A stretch of 64,000 nucleotides of DNA from Gemmatimonadota bacterium. Its GTDB lineage: Bacteria; Gemmatimonadota; Gemmatimonadetes; Palauibacterales; Palauibacteraceae. Of this stretch, positions 8,377 to 17,085 are shown piece after piece. Each line of letters starts with the position of its first letter. Position 1 is the first letter of the stretch. The notes beneath the pieces are model-generated. The model was not told where the DNA came from, made no database searches, and saw only the letters and a list, made by a program, of their open reading frames with translations. A program made the position numbers and the translations under genes. The stretch spans positions 1 to 64,000 of the forward strand of contig JAGWBR010000015.1 in assembly GCA_021295785.1 (NCBI GenBank), given 5' to 3'.

Positions 8377-9225
8377 CTAGCCTGCCCTGACCCCGTCGGC
8401 CTGTTGCCGTAAGGCGGCCACGCGTTCTTCGGTCGGCGGGTGGGTGCGGAACAGGGTCGTCATCCCCCGTCGCATCCCCCCAAACGGATGCACGATGGCC
8501 AGAGCCGCCCCCGCCGGATTGACGTTCATGGGAATCCGGCCCGCCCCCTGCTCCAGCCTTCGGAGGGCCCGCGCCAGACCCATCGGGTCACCCGTGATCT
8601 CGCCACCGGTCCTGTCTGCCTGAAATTCGTTGCGCCGGCTGATCGCCATCTGGATTACCACGGCGGCCAGCGGAGCGACAATCGCCATCACCAGCAGCGC
8701 CAGGGGGTTGTCGCCGTCGTCGTTCGACGAACCGAAAATGGCGCCCCACCGGGCGATCGAGGCGATCATCCCAATCGCTCCCGCCATGGTGGCCGCCACT
8801 GTGCCCACCAGCATGTGGCGGTGTTTGATGTGGGCCAGTTCGTGTGCTATAACGCCGTCCAGTTCCCGGTCCGGCAGCCCGCTCAGGATCCCCTGGGTGA
8901 AGCACACGACCGCGTTTTCGGGGTTGCGCCCAGTCGCGAACGCATTGGCCTGTTTCTGGGACGAAATCGCCACAACCGGCATGGGCAGTCCCGCGCGTCG
9001 GCGAAGCGCATCGACCCTCGCGTAGAGCCCCGGAGCCTGGGACCGGTCCACTATTTGGGCCTTGTACATGCGCAGCACGACTTTGTGGCTCCACCAGTAC
9101 ATGCCAAAATTCATCAGGGTGGCCAGGGCCAGGAACAACACCGCCCCACCACCTCCAAACATCCTGTCGCCGACGAAGACGAACAGCAGCGTCATCGCCA
9201 ACATCAAACCAAAAATCCTCAGCAT
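8377..9225 (-). CDS. htpX: HtpX-family membrane zinc metalloprotease
   Basis: A 282-aa M48 protease that degrades or processes misfolded membrane proteins. Two N-terminal membrane segments (about residues 4-20 and 27-45) precede the zinc motif HELAH (His128, Glu129, His132) within AHELAHIKHRH. Further membrane segments (about 140-160 and 176-195) precede the third ligand in NEFQAD (Glu200). Length, order and spacing match HtpX. It is monocistronic here, transcribed away from a secreted-protein gene at 9379; the intervening region holds a palindrome. Confidence 0.93.
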   Translation of the reverse strand: MLRIFGLMLAMTLLFVFVGDRMFGGGGAVLFLALATLMNFGMYWWSHKVVLRMYKAQIVDRSQAPGLYARVDALRRRAGLPMPVVAISSQKQANAFATGRNPENAVVCFTQGILSGLPDRELDGVIAHELAHIKHRHMLVGTVAATMAGAIGMIASIARWGAIFGSSNDDGDNPLALLVMAIVAPLAAVVIQMAISRRNEFQADRTGGEITGDPMGLARALRRLEQGAGRIPMNVNPAGAALAIVHPFGGMRRGMTTLFRTHPPTEERVAALRQQADGVRAG

Positions 9226-9299
9226 CCTTCGTCGCCTTGTATAGCGTCAAATCCCGGCACCGCTTCGCTGCACAGCCGCGGCGCGCACCACAACCCGCA

Positions 9300-9316
9300 A
9301 CCGTAGAATCTACGGT
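9300..9316. promoter_or_regulatory. Perfect 17-base palindrome in a divergent intergenic region
   Basis: The sequence ACCGTAGA, a central A, then TCTACGGT is a perfect inverted repeat midway between htpX (start 9225, minus) and the gene at 9379 (plus). Its placement between divergent genes fits an operator, but no regulator is encoded nearby and the match could be chance. Confidence 0.35.
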
Positions 9317-9330
9317 GACCGGCCGGGCTC

Positions 9331-9365
9331 GGTTCACGGGCAGGCCACACTCACGGGCAGACCAC
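9331..9365. repeat. Short direct repeat in the leader of the 9379 gene
   Basis: Two copies of tcacgggcaggccacac-like sequence (the second has gac for gcc) sit back to back just before the ribosome-binding site of the next gene. With only two copies, a simple slippage duplication is the plainest explanation. Confidence 0.4.
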
Positions 9366-9378
9366 ACAGGGAGAGACC

Positions 9379-10017
9379 ATGCATAACCCTTCGCGGTCGG
9401 CGGCACTGGCAGTCGGGGCCGCAGTGGCCGGGCTCGTTTTTTTCGCCGACGGTACCGCGGCGCAGGCCCACCGCAACCCGGCCAGGCCGGATTCGATGCG
9501 GATCATCCAGTCGGTGGAGCCCCGCTCAGGGCCGCCGGGCACCGAAGTGAGACTGTATACGGAGAACCTCCCCTTGCTCGCGCAGGTGATCATCGGCGTT
9601 GGAACCGAAACCGGATTTGAAGAGATCGGCCGTGCCCGGCAGATGGAGTTCGGGGAGATCGGGGCAACCGTCACGGTGCCGGCCGACGCCTCGTGGGACC
9701 GGCCGATCGTGTTCATCATCTTCCACGGCAACTTTGCCCCGGCGGGGATGTCGCCCCCCTTCCATGTGACCAACGGAGACGGCCTGGTGCGCCGAACGGG
9801 AACGGTGACCGCGGCGGCGGACGGTTCAGGGTGTTTCGTACTGACCGACGGCGACGGCTACGCGTATGCCCTGTCTTCCCCGGGCCACGCCGTTTCGGCG
9901 GGGGAGACCGTTACCGTGGAAGGTCGGTTCTTGCCGGGGGCGGACGTCGAGCCGGCCGCGGGTGTTTGCGGCGGCGAAACCCTGGAGGTGGTGGCTTTGG
10001 AGAGACTCCCGGTCTAA
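9379..10017 (+). CDS. Secreted protein with an IPT/TIG-like N-terminal domain
   Basis: A 212-aa protein with a signal peptide (cleavage probably after GTAAQA). An immunoglobulin-like segment opens with IQSVEPRSGPPGTEVRLY, the typical beginning of IPT/TIG folds. The C-terminal part (about 130-212) carries TGTVTAAADGSGCFVLTDGD, GETVTVEGRFLPG and a closing cysteine. This looks like a small OB- or beta-barrel module of the DUF5818 type; that assignment is tentative. GGAGAG precedes the ATG. It ends by overlapping the convergent dUTPase gene by four bases. Confidence 0.65.
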   Translation: MHNPSRSAALAVGAAVAGLVFFADGTAAQAHRNPARPDSMRIIQSVEPRSGPPGTEVRLYTENLPLLAQVIIGVGTETGFEEIGRARQMEFGEIGATVTVPADASWDRPIVFIIFHGNFAPAGMSPPFHVTNGDGLVRRTGTVTAAADGSGCFVLTDGDGYAYALSSPGHAVSAGETVTVEGRFLPGADVEPAAGVCGGETLEVVALERLPV

Positions 10018-10550
10018 CCGCGTTCCGGCGGAGGTTCGGAGGTGCTGCCGAGCCCCCCCGTGCGCTGGGTGGTGGTGCCGACCTGCCCCGTCCGCCAAAC
10101 CGGGACGGCATACCGGAGTACCACCGCCTGGGCGATTCGCTCGCCTTCCAGAATTCTTGCGTCGGCCGGTCCGGCGTTCAGCACAAGCACGAACCACTCG
10201 CCCGGATAGTCTGCATCGACCGTCCCGGGGGCGTTGGGAACGGTCAGGCCGTGCTTCCACGCGACCGACGAACGCATCCTGATTTCGGCGACGTGGCCCG
10301 CGGGGAGTCTTGCCTTGAAACCCGTTGGAACGAGGGCGCGGTCACCCGGAGCAAGGGTCACGAAACGGGTCCCGCCCTCCGATTGGACCAACTCGGCGCG
10401 GCTTTCCGCCTCTCCTGCCCGGTGGACCTGGACCTTGCCCCTCCAAAACCGCGCCCGAAGGTCAAACCCCGCCGATTCGGCGGTCGCTCGCCGGGGTGGC
10501 GTCACACCGGTTGCAAGCGACTCGAAAACGACTTCCGCGGTTTCAGTCAC
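10014..10550 (-). CDS. dut: dUTP diphosphatase
   Basis: A 178-aa trimeric-type dUTPase that hydrolyses dUTP to dUMP and pyrophosphate, supplying dUMP and keeping uracil out of DNA. All five motifs are visible: motif 1 around AGFDLRA (Asp30), motif 2 RSSVAWKHG (about 93-101), motif 3 NAPGTVDADYPGE (catalytic Asp112), motif 4 ERIAQAVV (137-144) and the nucleotide-closing motif 5 TGGLGSTS (164-171). A 40-60 insertion between motifs 1 and 2 makes it slightly longer than the usual 145-155 residues. It overlaps the preceding FMN-reductase gene by eight bases, indicating co-transcription. Confidence 0.93.
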   Translation of the reverse strand: MTETAEVVFESLATGVTPPRRATAESAGFDLRARFWRGKVQVHRAGEAESRAELVQSEGGTRFVTLAPGDRALVPTGFKARLPAGHVAEIRMRSSVAWKHGLTVPNAPGTVDADYPGEWFVLVLNAGPADARILEGERIAQAVVLRYAVPVWRTGQVGTTTQRTGGLGSTSEPPPERG

Positions 10551-11106
10551 CGGTGCGGAACCGCACGGCCCAGTCGGCCGCGGCTGCCATGAACCCGCTC
10601 AGGCGCTCTTCGGTGCGGGAGTCGGCCAGGGCTCCGACCTCCGTGAACGCCTGCCCGGCGCGGGACAGCATCATGCGGGGCAGCGGCATGGCGTGAGCCC
10701 CTGCATGAGCCAGCGACGCCCGGAGCTGTGCCTGTGCCAGCGTGGTACCGAATCCCCCCGGCGTGGCACCCATTACCGCCACGGGCTTGCCGTCCCAGGC
10801 CTGCGGGCGGGGGGGGCGGGACACCCAGTCCAGCGCGTTCTTCAGCACGCCCGGAAGCCCCGAGTTGTATTCCGGGGTGGCAATGACCACGAGGTCGGCC
10901 TGACGCACGGCTGCCTTCAGGACGGCTACCGGCTCCGGGTCGCCGTCCGATTCAAGGTCCTGGTTGTACATGGGCACCGGAGCGAGGTCGAAGACGCGCA
11001 GGTCAATGCGCGGCTGGCCGGCGGACACGGCAGCGTTCAGCAGGGCGGTGTTCAGCGAGCCGCGGCGCAGGCTTCCGCACAGCCCGACGGCGGTGACTTC
11101 GGTCAC
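10543..11106 (-). CDS. NADPH-dependent FMN reductase (flavodoxin-like)
   Basis: A 187-aa flavoprotein of the NADPH-dependent FMN reductase / chromate-quinone reductase family. The phosphate-binding loop reads GSLRRGSLN (residues 11-19), and the characteristic PEYNSGLPGVLKNALDW stretch (78-94) packs on the flavin. The later GATPGGFGTTLAQ loop is also typical. It likely reduces quinones, azo compounds or metals with NAD(P)H; the substrate cannot be fixed from sequence. It is the first gene of a two-gene unit with dut. Confidence 0.88.
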   Translation of the reverse strand: MTEVTAVGLCGSLRRGSLNTALLNAAVSAGQPRIDLRVFDLAPVPMYNQDLESDGDPEPVAVLKAAVRQADLVVIATPEYNSGLPGVLKNALDWVSRPPRPQAWDGKPVAVMGATPGGFGTTLAQAQLRASLAHAGAHAMPLPRMMLSRAGQAFTEVGALADSRTEERLSGFMAAAADWAVRFRTGD

Positions 11107-11304
11107 CAGACGTATGCCCGGTGCGTGGCGTTGGTCATGGTCCTCCGACTGGTCTGGTGCCCCGGGTCAGGGGTGCACTTTCCCGTGGTTCGCAGCCGGC
11201 TCAAGTTACGCTAACGTCGCCGGTACCCCCGGCAATGCCGCGTCACTGACAGCCGCCGCGCACCCGCGATTACTCCGGACCCCTTGATCCAAAAGGCCTG
11301 ACTC

Positions 11305-14300
11305 ATGCGATCCGAACGCACTCCGCTTCTTGCCGCCCTTGCACTATTCGCCGTGGCGTTCGTCGCCGCGCCGGCCGCGGCCCAGGACCAAGACGATTCC
11401 TCCGACCAGAACGGGCCCGAAAACGAGAACCTCCCGCTCCCGGTCGACCGGACAGTTCCGATCGACATGACGGAAGGAAGCTGGATATCGCTGGACGTGA
11501 GCCCCGACGGTTCCACCATCGTCTTCGATTTCCTCGGAGACCTGTTCACAGTGCCGCTGGAGGGCGGCGACGCCACCCAGATCACCAATGGCATGGCCTT
11601 TGACGCCCAGCCCAGGTTCTCTCCCGACGGCACCAGGATCGTGTACACGTCTGACTACGACGGTGGTCAGAACATCTGGATCATGGCGGTCGACGGAAGC
11701 GACACAACGCAGATATCGACAGGGTCCTCCAACAGGGCCGAGTCGCCCGACTGGATGCCGGGCGGCGAGTACGTGATCGCCTCGCTTGGCTCGTTCCGGG
11801 GAGGCGGCCTCCCGAACCTCAAGATGTTCCACATAGACGGAGGATCCGGGGCCGAGCTGATCGACGACGAGGGCGGGGGCAACTTCAAACGGATCGGTGC
11901 CGCCGTGTCACCCGACGGCCGGTGGATCTGGTACGCGCGCCGCAGCGGTGATTGGCAATACAACGCCCAGATGCCGCAGTACCAGCTGGAGGCGTACGAC
12001 ACCGAATCCGGCCAGCGGTACACGCGGTCGTCGCGGTACGGGTCGGCTGTGCGCCCGACGCTTTCTCCCGACGGACGATGGCTGGTTTTCGGCACCCGGC
12101 ACGAGAGCGACACCGGCCTGATCATCAGGGATCTGGAAACTGGAGACGAGCGGTGGCTGGCGTACCCTGTGCAGCATGACGATCAGGAATCCCGGGCCAC
12201 GCTGGACGTGCTGCCCGGGATGTCATTCACGCCCGATTCACGGTATCTGGTGGCGTCGTACGGGGGGAAGATCTGGAAGCTGCCGGTTGAGGGCGGTGAC
12301 GCGGAGGAGATCCCCTTCAGGGTCCAGTTTGACCTGACGCTGGGACCGCGCGTCGAGTTTGAATACCCGATTGAGGACACGCCCACGTTCACCGTGCGGC
12401 AGATCCGCGACTCGGCCCCGTCTCCCGACGGTACCCGGATCGCGTTCACGGCTCTGGACCGCCTTTGGACCGCGGATGCCGACGGCTCGTCGCCCGCGAG
12501 GGTTACCGATTCTGACATGTCCGAGCACTTCCCCGTTTGGTCGCCCGACGGGCGGTGGCTGGTGTATTCGACCTGGGACGGCGAGGCCGGTCACCTGTAC
12601 AAGGTTGCGTCCAACGGCAGGGGGTCGCCCCGGCGCCTGACCCAGGACGCGGGAACCTATTTCCAGCTCGCCTGGGGCCCCGGCGACCGAATCGTGGCAA
12701 TCCGCGGACCGGTCAGACCGTACGTCACGCAGGGCGAGGGCGGCCCCCCGGGGCGCGAGATCGTGTGGGTGCCGGCTGACCCGGACAGTGACAGTGGCAG
12801 TGGGGCAAACCTGATTGCCCCCACCGACGGCAGGTCGGTTCCCCACTTCCGCGACGGGTCTGACCGAATCCACATGTTCCGTTCGCCCGACGCGCTGGTG
12901 TCGATTCGCTGGGACGGGACCGACGAGAAGGAGATCGTGAAGGTCAGGGGCCCGAACACTGGCGGCTCCTCGGACGCAACGCCTTCGATGATCGTCATGG
13001 CTCCGCGGGGCGACCAGGCTCTGGCCGAGATTCAGCGGAACATCTATACCGTCACCGTGCCCGAGCTCGGGGTCGCACCCACCATCAGCGTCGCAAATCC
13101 CGACCGCGCTTCTTTCCCCGCTCGCCGGCTGACCGACATCGGGGGCGAATTTCCCACGTGGGCGGCCGACGGACGAACCGTTCATTGGTCGCTGGGGAAC
13201 GCTTGGTTTTCATACGACCTGGATGACGCCCGGGCTTTCGAAGACAGCCTTGCCGCGGCCAGCGAGGACGAAGAAGACGAGGAAGAAACCGGAGAAGAAG
13301 ACGAGGGCGATGACGAAGACGAAGAAAACCAGGATGAGGGCGACGAAGACGAAGAGGACGCCGAATACCGGGCAATCGAAACCCGCGTCCTGATCGAAGC
13401 GCCCCGCGATCTGCCCGAAGGAACCGTGGTACTCCGCGGGGCCCGCGTCATCACCATGAACGGCGACGAAGTCATTGAGAACGCAGACATCCTGGTCGAA
13501 GGGGCCCGGATTGCGGCGGTCGGTCCGATTGGTACCACCGGTGCGCCGGACGGCACCAGGGTGATCGACGTTGGCGGAATGACGGTGGTGCCGGGTTTCG
13601 TGGATACACACGCCCACTTGCGGGCCAGAGACCAGCTGCACCGCACGGACGTCTGGCCGTATCTGGCGAACCTGGCCTTCGGGGTGACGACGACCCGCGA
13701 CCCTCAGACAGGCAACACCGAAGTGCTCTCCTACGCGGACATGGTCAGGACCGGCGCGATAATCGGCCCCCGCGTGTATTCGACCGGGCCGGGAGTTTTC
13801 TGGCAGGACGGGATAGATACCGAAGAAGAGGCCATGGACGTCCTGCGGCGCTACAGCGACTATTTCGACACCAAGACCATCAAGATGTACGTGGCGGCGG
13901 CCCGAAAGGGGCGGCAGCACATTATCGCGGCGGCGCGCGAGCTTGGGTTGATGCCTACGACCGAGGGGTCTCTGAACATCAAACAAAACCTGACCGAGAC
14001 GATCGACGGGTACCCCGGCCTGGAACACAACATCCCGATTTTTCCGGTTTACGAGGATTACGTGAGGTTGTTCGTGGAGACCGGCCGTGTTTATACACCC
14101 ACGCTTCTGGTGACATACGGCGGTCCCTGGTCCGAGAACTACTTCTATAGCCGCGAGAGTCCGCACGAAGACGAAAAACTCCGCCGGTTTGTACCGCGCG
14201 ATGAAATCGACTCGCGGACCCTGCGCCGGGGCCAGTGGTTCCACAAGAGCCAGCACACGTTCACCCGGCACGGCGAGTTCGTTCGCGATCTGGTTGAGGC

Positions 14301-14673
14301 CGGCGGCAGGGCGGGCGTTGGAAGCCACGGCCAGATGCAGGGCATCGGCTACCACTGGGAGCTGTGGGCCATGGCGTCGGGCGGAATGGATCCCCACGAC
14401 GCTCTGCGGATGGCCACCCTCCTGGGAGCGGAGGGGCTCGGGCTGGGGAGCGACCTCGGGTCGATTGAGGCCGGAAAGCTCGCCGACCTGGTGGTTCTGG
14501 CGGGCAACCCGCTTGAGGACCTGCGGCACACGAATTCTGTTGAGATGGTAATGCTGAACGGGCGCCTGTACGACGGTGATACGCTGAACGAGATCTACCC
14601 GCGCCAGCGGGCGCTTGCCCCGCTCTGGTGGTGGAACGACGACCCGGCGGGGGTCCCGGGCGTGAACCGTTGA
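11305..14673 (+). CDS. TolB-like beta-propeller / amidohydrolase fusion, exported
   Basis: A 1122-aa exported protein in three parts. After the signal peptide (to about residue 27), WD40-like TolB/PD40 repeats fill about 60-640, with blades such as SPDGSTIVFDFLGDLF and FSPDGTRIVYTSDYDG. A long glutamate/aspartate run (about 650-690) follows. An amidohydrolase domain fills about 700-1110: VVPGFVDTHAHLRAR gives the paired metal-binding histidines (near 768 and 770), TIKMY supplies the candidate bridging lysine, and IEAGKLADLVVLAGNPLED closes the fold. It probably hydrolyses an amide or peptide-like substrate outside the cytoplasm. The architecture is common in Gemmatimonadota-type genomes. The substrate is unknown. 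Confidence 0.87.
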   Translation: MRSERTPLLAALALFAVAFVAAPAAAQDQDDSSDQNGPENENLPLPVDRTVPIDMTEGSWISLDVSPDGSTIVFDFLGDLFTVPLEGGDATQITNGMAFDAQPRFSPDGTRIVYTSDYDGGQNIWIMAVDGSDTTQISTGSSNRAESPDWMPGGEYVIASLGSFRGGGLPNLKMFHIDGGSGAELIDDEGGGNFKRIGAAVSPDGRWIWYARRSGDWQYNAQMPQYQLEAYDTESGQRYTRSSRYGSAVRPTLSPDGRWLVFGTRHESDTGLIIRDLETGDERWLAYPVQHDDQESRATLDVLPGMSFTPDSRYLVASYGGKIWKLPVEGGDAEEIPFRVQFDLTLGPRVEFEYPIEDTPTFTVRQIRDSAPSPDGTRIAFTALDRLWTADADGSSPARVTDSDMSEHFPVWSPDGRWLVYSTWDGEAGHLYKVASNGRGSPRRLTQDAGTYFQLAWGPGDRIVAIRGPVRPYVTQGEGGPPGREIVWVPADPDSDSGSGANLIAPTDGRSVPHFRDGSDRIHMFRSPDALVSIRWDGTDEKEIVKVRGPNTGGSSDATPSMIVMAPRGDQALAEIQRNIYTVTVPELGVAPTISVANPDRASFPARRLTDIGGEFPTWAADGRTVHWSLGNAWFSYDLDDARAFEDSLAAASEDEEDEEETGEEDEGDDEDEENQDEGDEDEEDAEYRAIETRVLIEAPRDLPEGTVVLRGARVITMNGDEVIENADILVEGARIAAVGPIGTTGAPDGTRVIDVGGMTVVPGFVDTHAHLRARDQLHRTDVWPYLANLAFGVTTTRDPQTGNTEVLSYADMVRTGAIIGPRVYSTGPGVFWQDGIDTEEEAMDVLRRYSDYFDTKTIKMYVAAARKGRQHIIAAARELGLMPTTEGSLNIKQNLTETIDGYPGLEHNIPIFPVYEDYVRLFVETGRVYTPTLLVTYGGPWSENYFYSRESPHEDEKLRRFVPRDEIDSRTLRRGQWFHKSQHTFTRHGEFVRDLVEAGGRAGVGSHGQMQGIGYHWELWAMASGGMDPHDALRMATLLGAEGLGLGSDLGSIEAGKLADLVVLAGNPLEDLRHTNSVEMVMLNGRLYDGDTLNEIYPRQRALAPLWWWNDDPAGVPGVNR

Positions 14674-14710
14674 CGATGCCGGGCGGGGCTGGCGGGAGCG
14701 GTTGGGGCTG

Positions 14711-15442
14711 ATGCTGCTGAACTGCGACATGGGCGAGAGCTACGGCCCCTGGACCAAGGGTTCCGACGAAGCCGTGATGCCGCTCACGGACCTCGCGAAC
14801 ATCGCCTGCGGCGGGCACGCGGGTGACCCCGACACAATGGCCCGGACCCTTGAGCTGGCGGCGGAGCACGGAGTCCGCCCGGGCGCGCATCCCGGTTATC
14901 CCGACCGGCGCAATTTTGGTCGGCTCCGGTTGGACTGGCCGACCGAGTCTCTGGTTCGCGAGACGCAGGCCCAGATCGGCGCTCTGTCGGCGATCGCACG
15001 GGCCCTGGGAACCCCCCTTTTTCACGTCAAGGTGCACGGGGCGCTTTACCTGGCCATGATGAAGGACGACCACCTGTTGAGGCGTCTGGCCGAAGGGGTG
15101 GCGGCGGCGGACCCTTCGCTTGTGTTCATGGTGCAGGCCACCCCCGACCGCGCGCGTTACGAGGAGCTTCTCGCCCATACAGGGCTGACGCTGATGTTCG
15201 AGGCGTTTGCCGACAGGGCTTACGGGGCTGACGGACACCTCGTGCCCCGCTCGCGGGCCGGGGCCGTTTTGACCGAACCGGACGCCGTTGCGGCCCACGT
15301 CCAGAACATGCTCGGCGGGTTTGTCGAGACGGCCGGCGGCCGGGTGGAGTTTGAAGCAGAGACGCTCTGCGTGCACGGCGACAACCCGGCGGCGTTTGAA
15401 GCGCTGACGCGTGTGCGGAAGGTGATCCCGCGGCGGAACTGA
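14711..15442 (+). CDS. pxpA: 5-oxoprolinase subunit A (LamB/YcsF family)
   Basis: A 243-aa subunit of the ATP-dependent 5-oxoprolinase PxpABC, which opens 5-oxoproline to glutamate. The family opening NCDMGES is at residues 4-10. IACGGHAGDP, RPGAHPGYPD and a VKVHGALY block follow in the standard order, and an ETLCVHGDNP motif lies near the end. I chose the ATG at 14711 because family members start only two or three residues before NCD; a TTG nine bases earlier is the alternative. The next two genes complete the complex. Confidence 0.93.
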   Translation: MLLNCDMGESYGPWTKGSDEAVMPLTDLANIACGGHAGDPDTMARTLELAAEHGVRPGAHPGYPDRRNFGRLRLDWPTESLVRETQAQIGALSAIARALGTPLFHVKVHGALYLAMMKDDHLLRRLAEGVAAADPSLVFMVQATPDRARYEELLAHTGLTLMFEAFADRAYGADGHLVPRSRAGAVLTEPDAVAAHVQNMLGGFVETAGGRVEFEAETLCVHGDNPAAFEALTRVRKVIPRRN

Positions 15443-16122
15443 TTTCGTTTCCGGGGCCGACCAGCGCCCTCGTAACGCTGCCCGTCGCGCCGGACCGCGT
15501 GGGGGTAGGCCGCGTGCTTCAGCTGGAGCGACACGTCAGGAGCGAATTCGCCGGCGTGCGGTCCACCGTGCCGGCCTTCAACCGGTTGTTGATCGAAGGC
15601 GCGCCGGACCTGTGGGACCCGGACCGGATTCGGTCGCGGCTGGCCGGGGCCGTTCAAGCGGTCCTCGAAGAAGAGGAGCCCGGCATGCCGGACGCAGCTC
15701 CGGTCATCCTGCCCGTGTGCTACGGTTCTGACATGGGTCCCGACCTGCCCGCTCTGGCCGGCCACCGCGGCATGACGCCCGATGAAGTCTCCGACCTGCA
15801 CGCGGCCGGGACCTACGTGGTTCTGGCCACGGGGTTTGCACCCGGTTGGGCCTACCTGGGGGACGTCGACCCGCGGCTGGAGTTTCCGCGCCACGCGGAG
15901 CCGCGCAGCCGGGTGCCCCGTGGTTCGGTCGGGATCGCGGACAGGCGCACCGGCGTCTACCCCATGGACGGCCCGGGCGGCTGGCAGTTGATCGGTCGGG
16001 TACCCCCCGCCCTTTTCGCGGATGCCTCGGTGCGGATCGCGCGATTCTCGGTTGGGGGCCTGGTCACGTTCCGTCCCGTGTCGCGCGCCGATTACGACGC
16101 AGAGGCCGGGGATCCGGCGTGA
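15439..16122 (+). CDS. pxpB: 5-oxoprolinase subunit B (KipI-like)
   Basis: KipI-type subunit B, pairing with subunit C to phosphorylate and open 5-oxoproline. Conserved blocks include LPVCYGSDMGPDLPALA, the LHAAGTYVVLATGFAPGWAYL core, and RSRVPRGSVGIADRRTGVYP followed by GPGGWQLIGR. The first standard start codon is GTG at 15499, but family similarity (PTSALVTLPV) continues upstream of it. A non-AUG start at CTG 15439 or ATT 15442, overlapping the pxpA stop, is therefore likely, giving 227 residues. The stop overlaps the start of pxpC as GTGA. Confidence 0.85.
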   Translation: MISFPGPTSALVTLPVAPDRVGVGRVLQLERHVRSEFAGVRSTVPAFNRLLIEGAPDLWDPDRIRSRLAGAVQAVLEEEEPGMPDAAPVILPVCYGSDMGPDLPALAGHRGMTPDEVSDLHAAGTYVVLATGFAPGWAYLGDVDPRLEFPRHAEPRSRVPRGSVGIADRRTGVYPMDGPGGWQLIGRVPPALFADASVRIARFSVGGLVTFRPVSRADYDAEAGDPA

Positions 16123-17065
16123 GCCCCGGCGGCGGCCGGGCAGTGCCAAGCGCGGTAGTCGGTGCCCCGGGGCCCTGGTGCACCGTGCAGGACATGGGAC
16201 GCACACGCGGGCGGAGGGCCGGACTCTCTCCAGGCGGGGCGATGGACCGGCGCGCCTGCCTCTGGGCCAATCGGCTGCTCGGCAACGATCCTCGCGCCCC
16301 CGTGCTGGAAATCGCACTCGGTGGTTTCTCACTGACATTTGAGTCTGCGGCGACCGTGGCTCTTACCGGGGCCGGCTGGCGCCCCCCCGGGGGGGGGGGC
16401 CTGGCCGCCCCGGTAAGAGCCACGGTCGCCGCAGACTGGCATACAGCGCAACCGGGATGCGGGCCTATCTGGCCTTCCCCGGTGGTCTCAGGGCCGAAAA
16501 GGCGTTCGGGTCCGCATCGGGCGTGGCCCGCGACGGACTGCAGGGCCTGCTCGGGCGGGCCCTGCGGGCGGGCGAGCGGATCGAATGGCTGGATCCCTCC
16601 GCGGGCCGTCTGGCCCGGAGGGTGCCGGCGGCGATGGTCCCCCGGCCACCTCCGCCGGCCGGGGCGGCGGCGGAGGTGCCGTTTGTTCGCGGCTACGAAT
16701 GGGACGAATTCTCCAGGGCCGACCGGCAGGCGTTCCTGGATACGGAATGGGAGATCGAACCGGCCAGCGACCGCGTCGCGACCAAACTCTCCGGTCCGTC
16801 GCTCGAGTCAGGCCCCAGGGTACTGGACTCGGCTCCGCTGGTCGACGGTACCGTTCAGGTTACGGGCAGCGGCAGGCCGCTCGTGTTCATGCGCGACCGG
16901 CCGACCATTGGGGGCTACGCCAAGTTGGGCGCTGTCGATCCGCTGGCACTGGATGGGCTTGCCCAGGCCCGGTCCGGGACCGCTATTCGGTTCGTGCCCG
17001 GCCAACCCGCCCGCATGCGCGAGGAAATGGCGCGCCACGAGCGGTTTTTTGGCCTGTCCCGGTAA
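16119..17065 (+). pseudogene. pxpC: 5-oxoprolinase subunit C (KipA-like), frameshifted
   Basis: The GTG start at 16119 overlaps the pxpB stop. The N-terminal half reads as a KipA protein: APGPWCTVQDMGRTRGRRAG, SPGGAMDRRACLWANRLLGN, and VLEIALGG, up to VALTGAG near 16375. The frame then fails, and family sequence resumes one frame over at GMRAYLAFPGGLRAEKAF (from 16457). It continues to the end with VRGYEWDEFS and PTIGGYAKLGAVDPLALDG. The break coincides with a C7G11 homopolymer inside a 31-base perfect inverted repeat. This is either true gene damage or a sequencing or assembly fault; adding one base in the G run would restore the frame. Confidence 0.8.
16343..16437. repeat. 31-base perfect inverted repeat with C7G11 centre inside pxpC
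   Basis: The left arm (16343-16373) is the exact reverse complement of the right arm (16407-16437). Between them lie a partly self-complementary stretch and the run CCCCCCC followed by eleven G. A hairpin this long inside a coding region is exceptional, and both arms would have to code for protein. It could be a fold-back assembly artefact. Confidence 0.9.
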
Positions 17066-17085
17066 TCGGTGCCCGCCGGGGGCCG

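Noticed and set aside
8440-9306. 288-codon plus-strand frame over htpX
   Set aside because: It is antisense to a complete HtpX with correct zinc ligands; histidine-rich shadow translation only.
13210-14730. 506-codon minus-strand open frame
   Set aside because: It is antisense to the amidohydrolase domain; no ribosome-binding site and no family match. Long antisense frames are expected opposite GC-rich genes.
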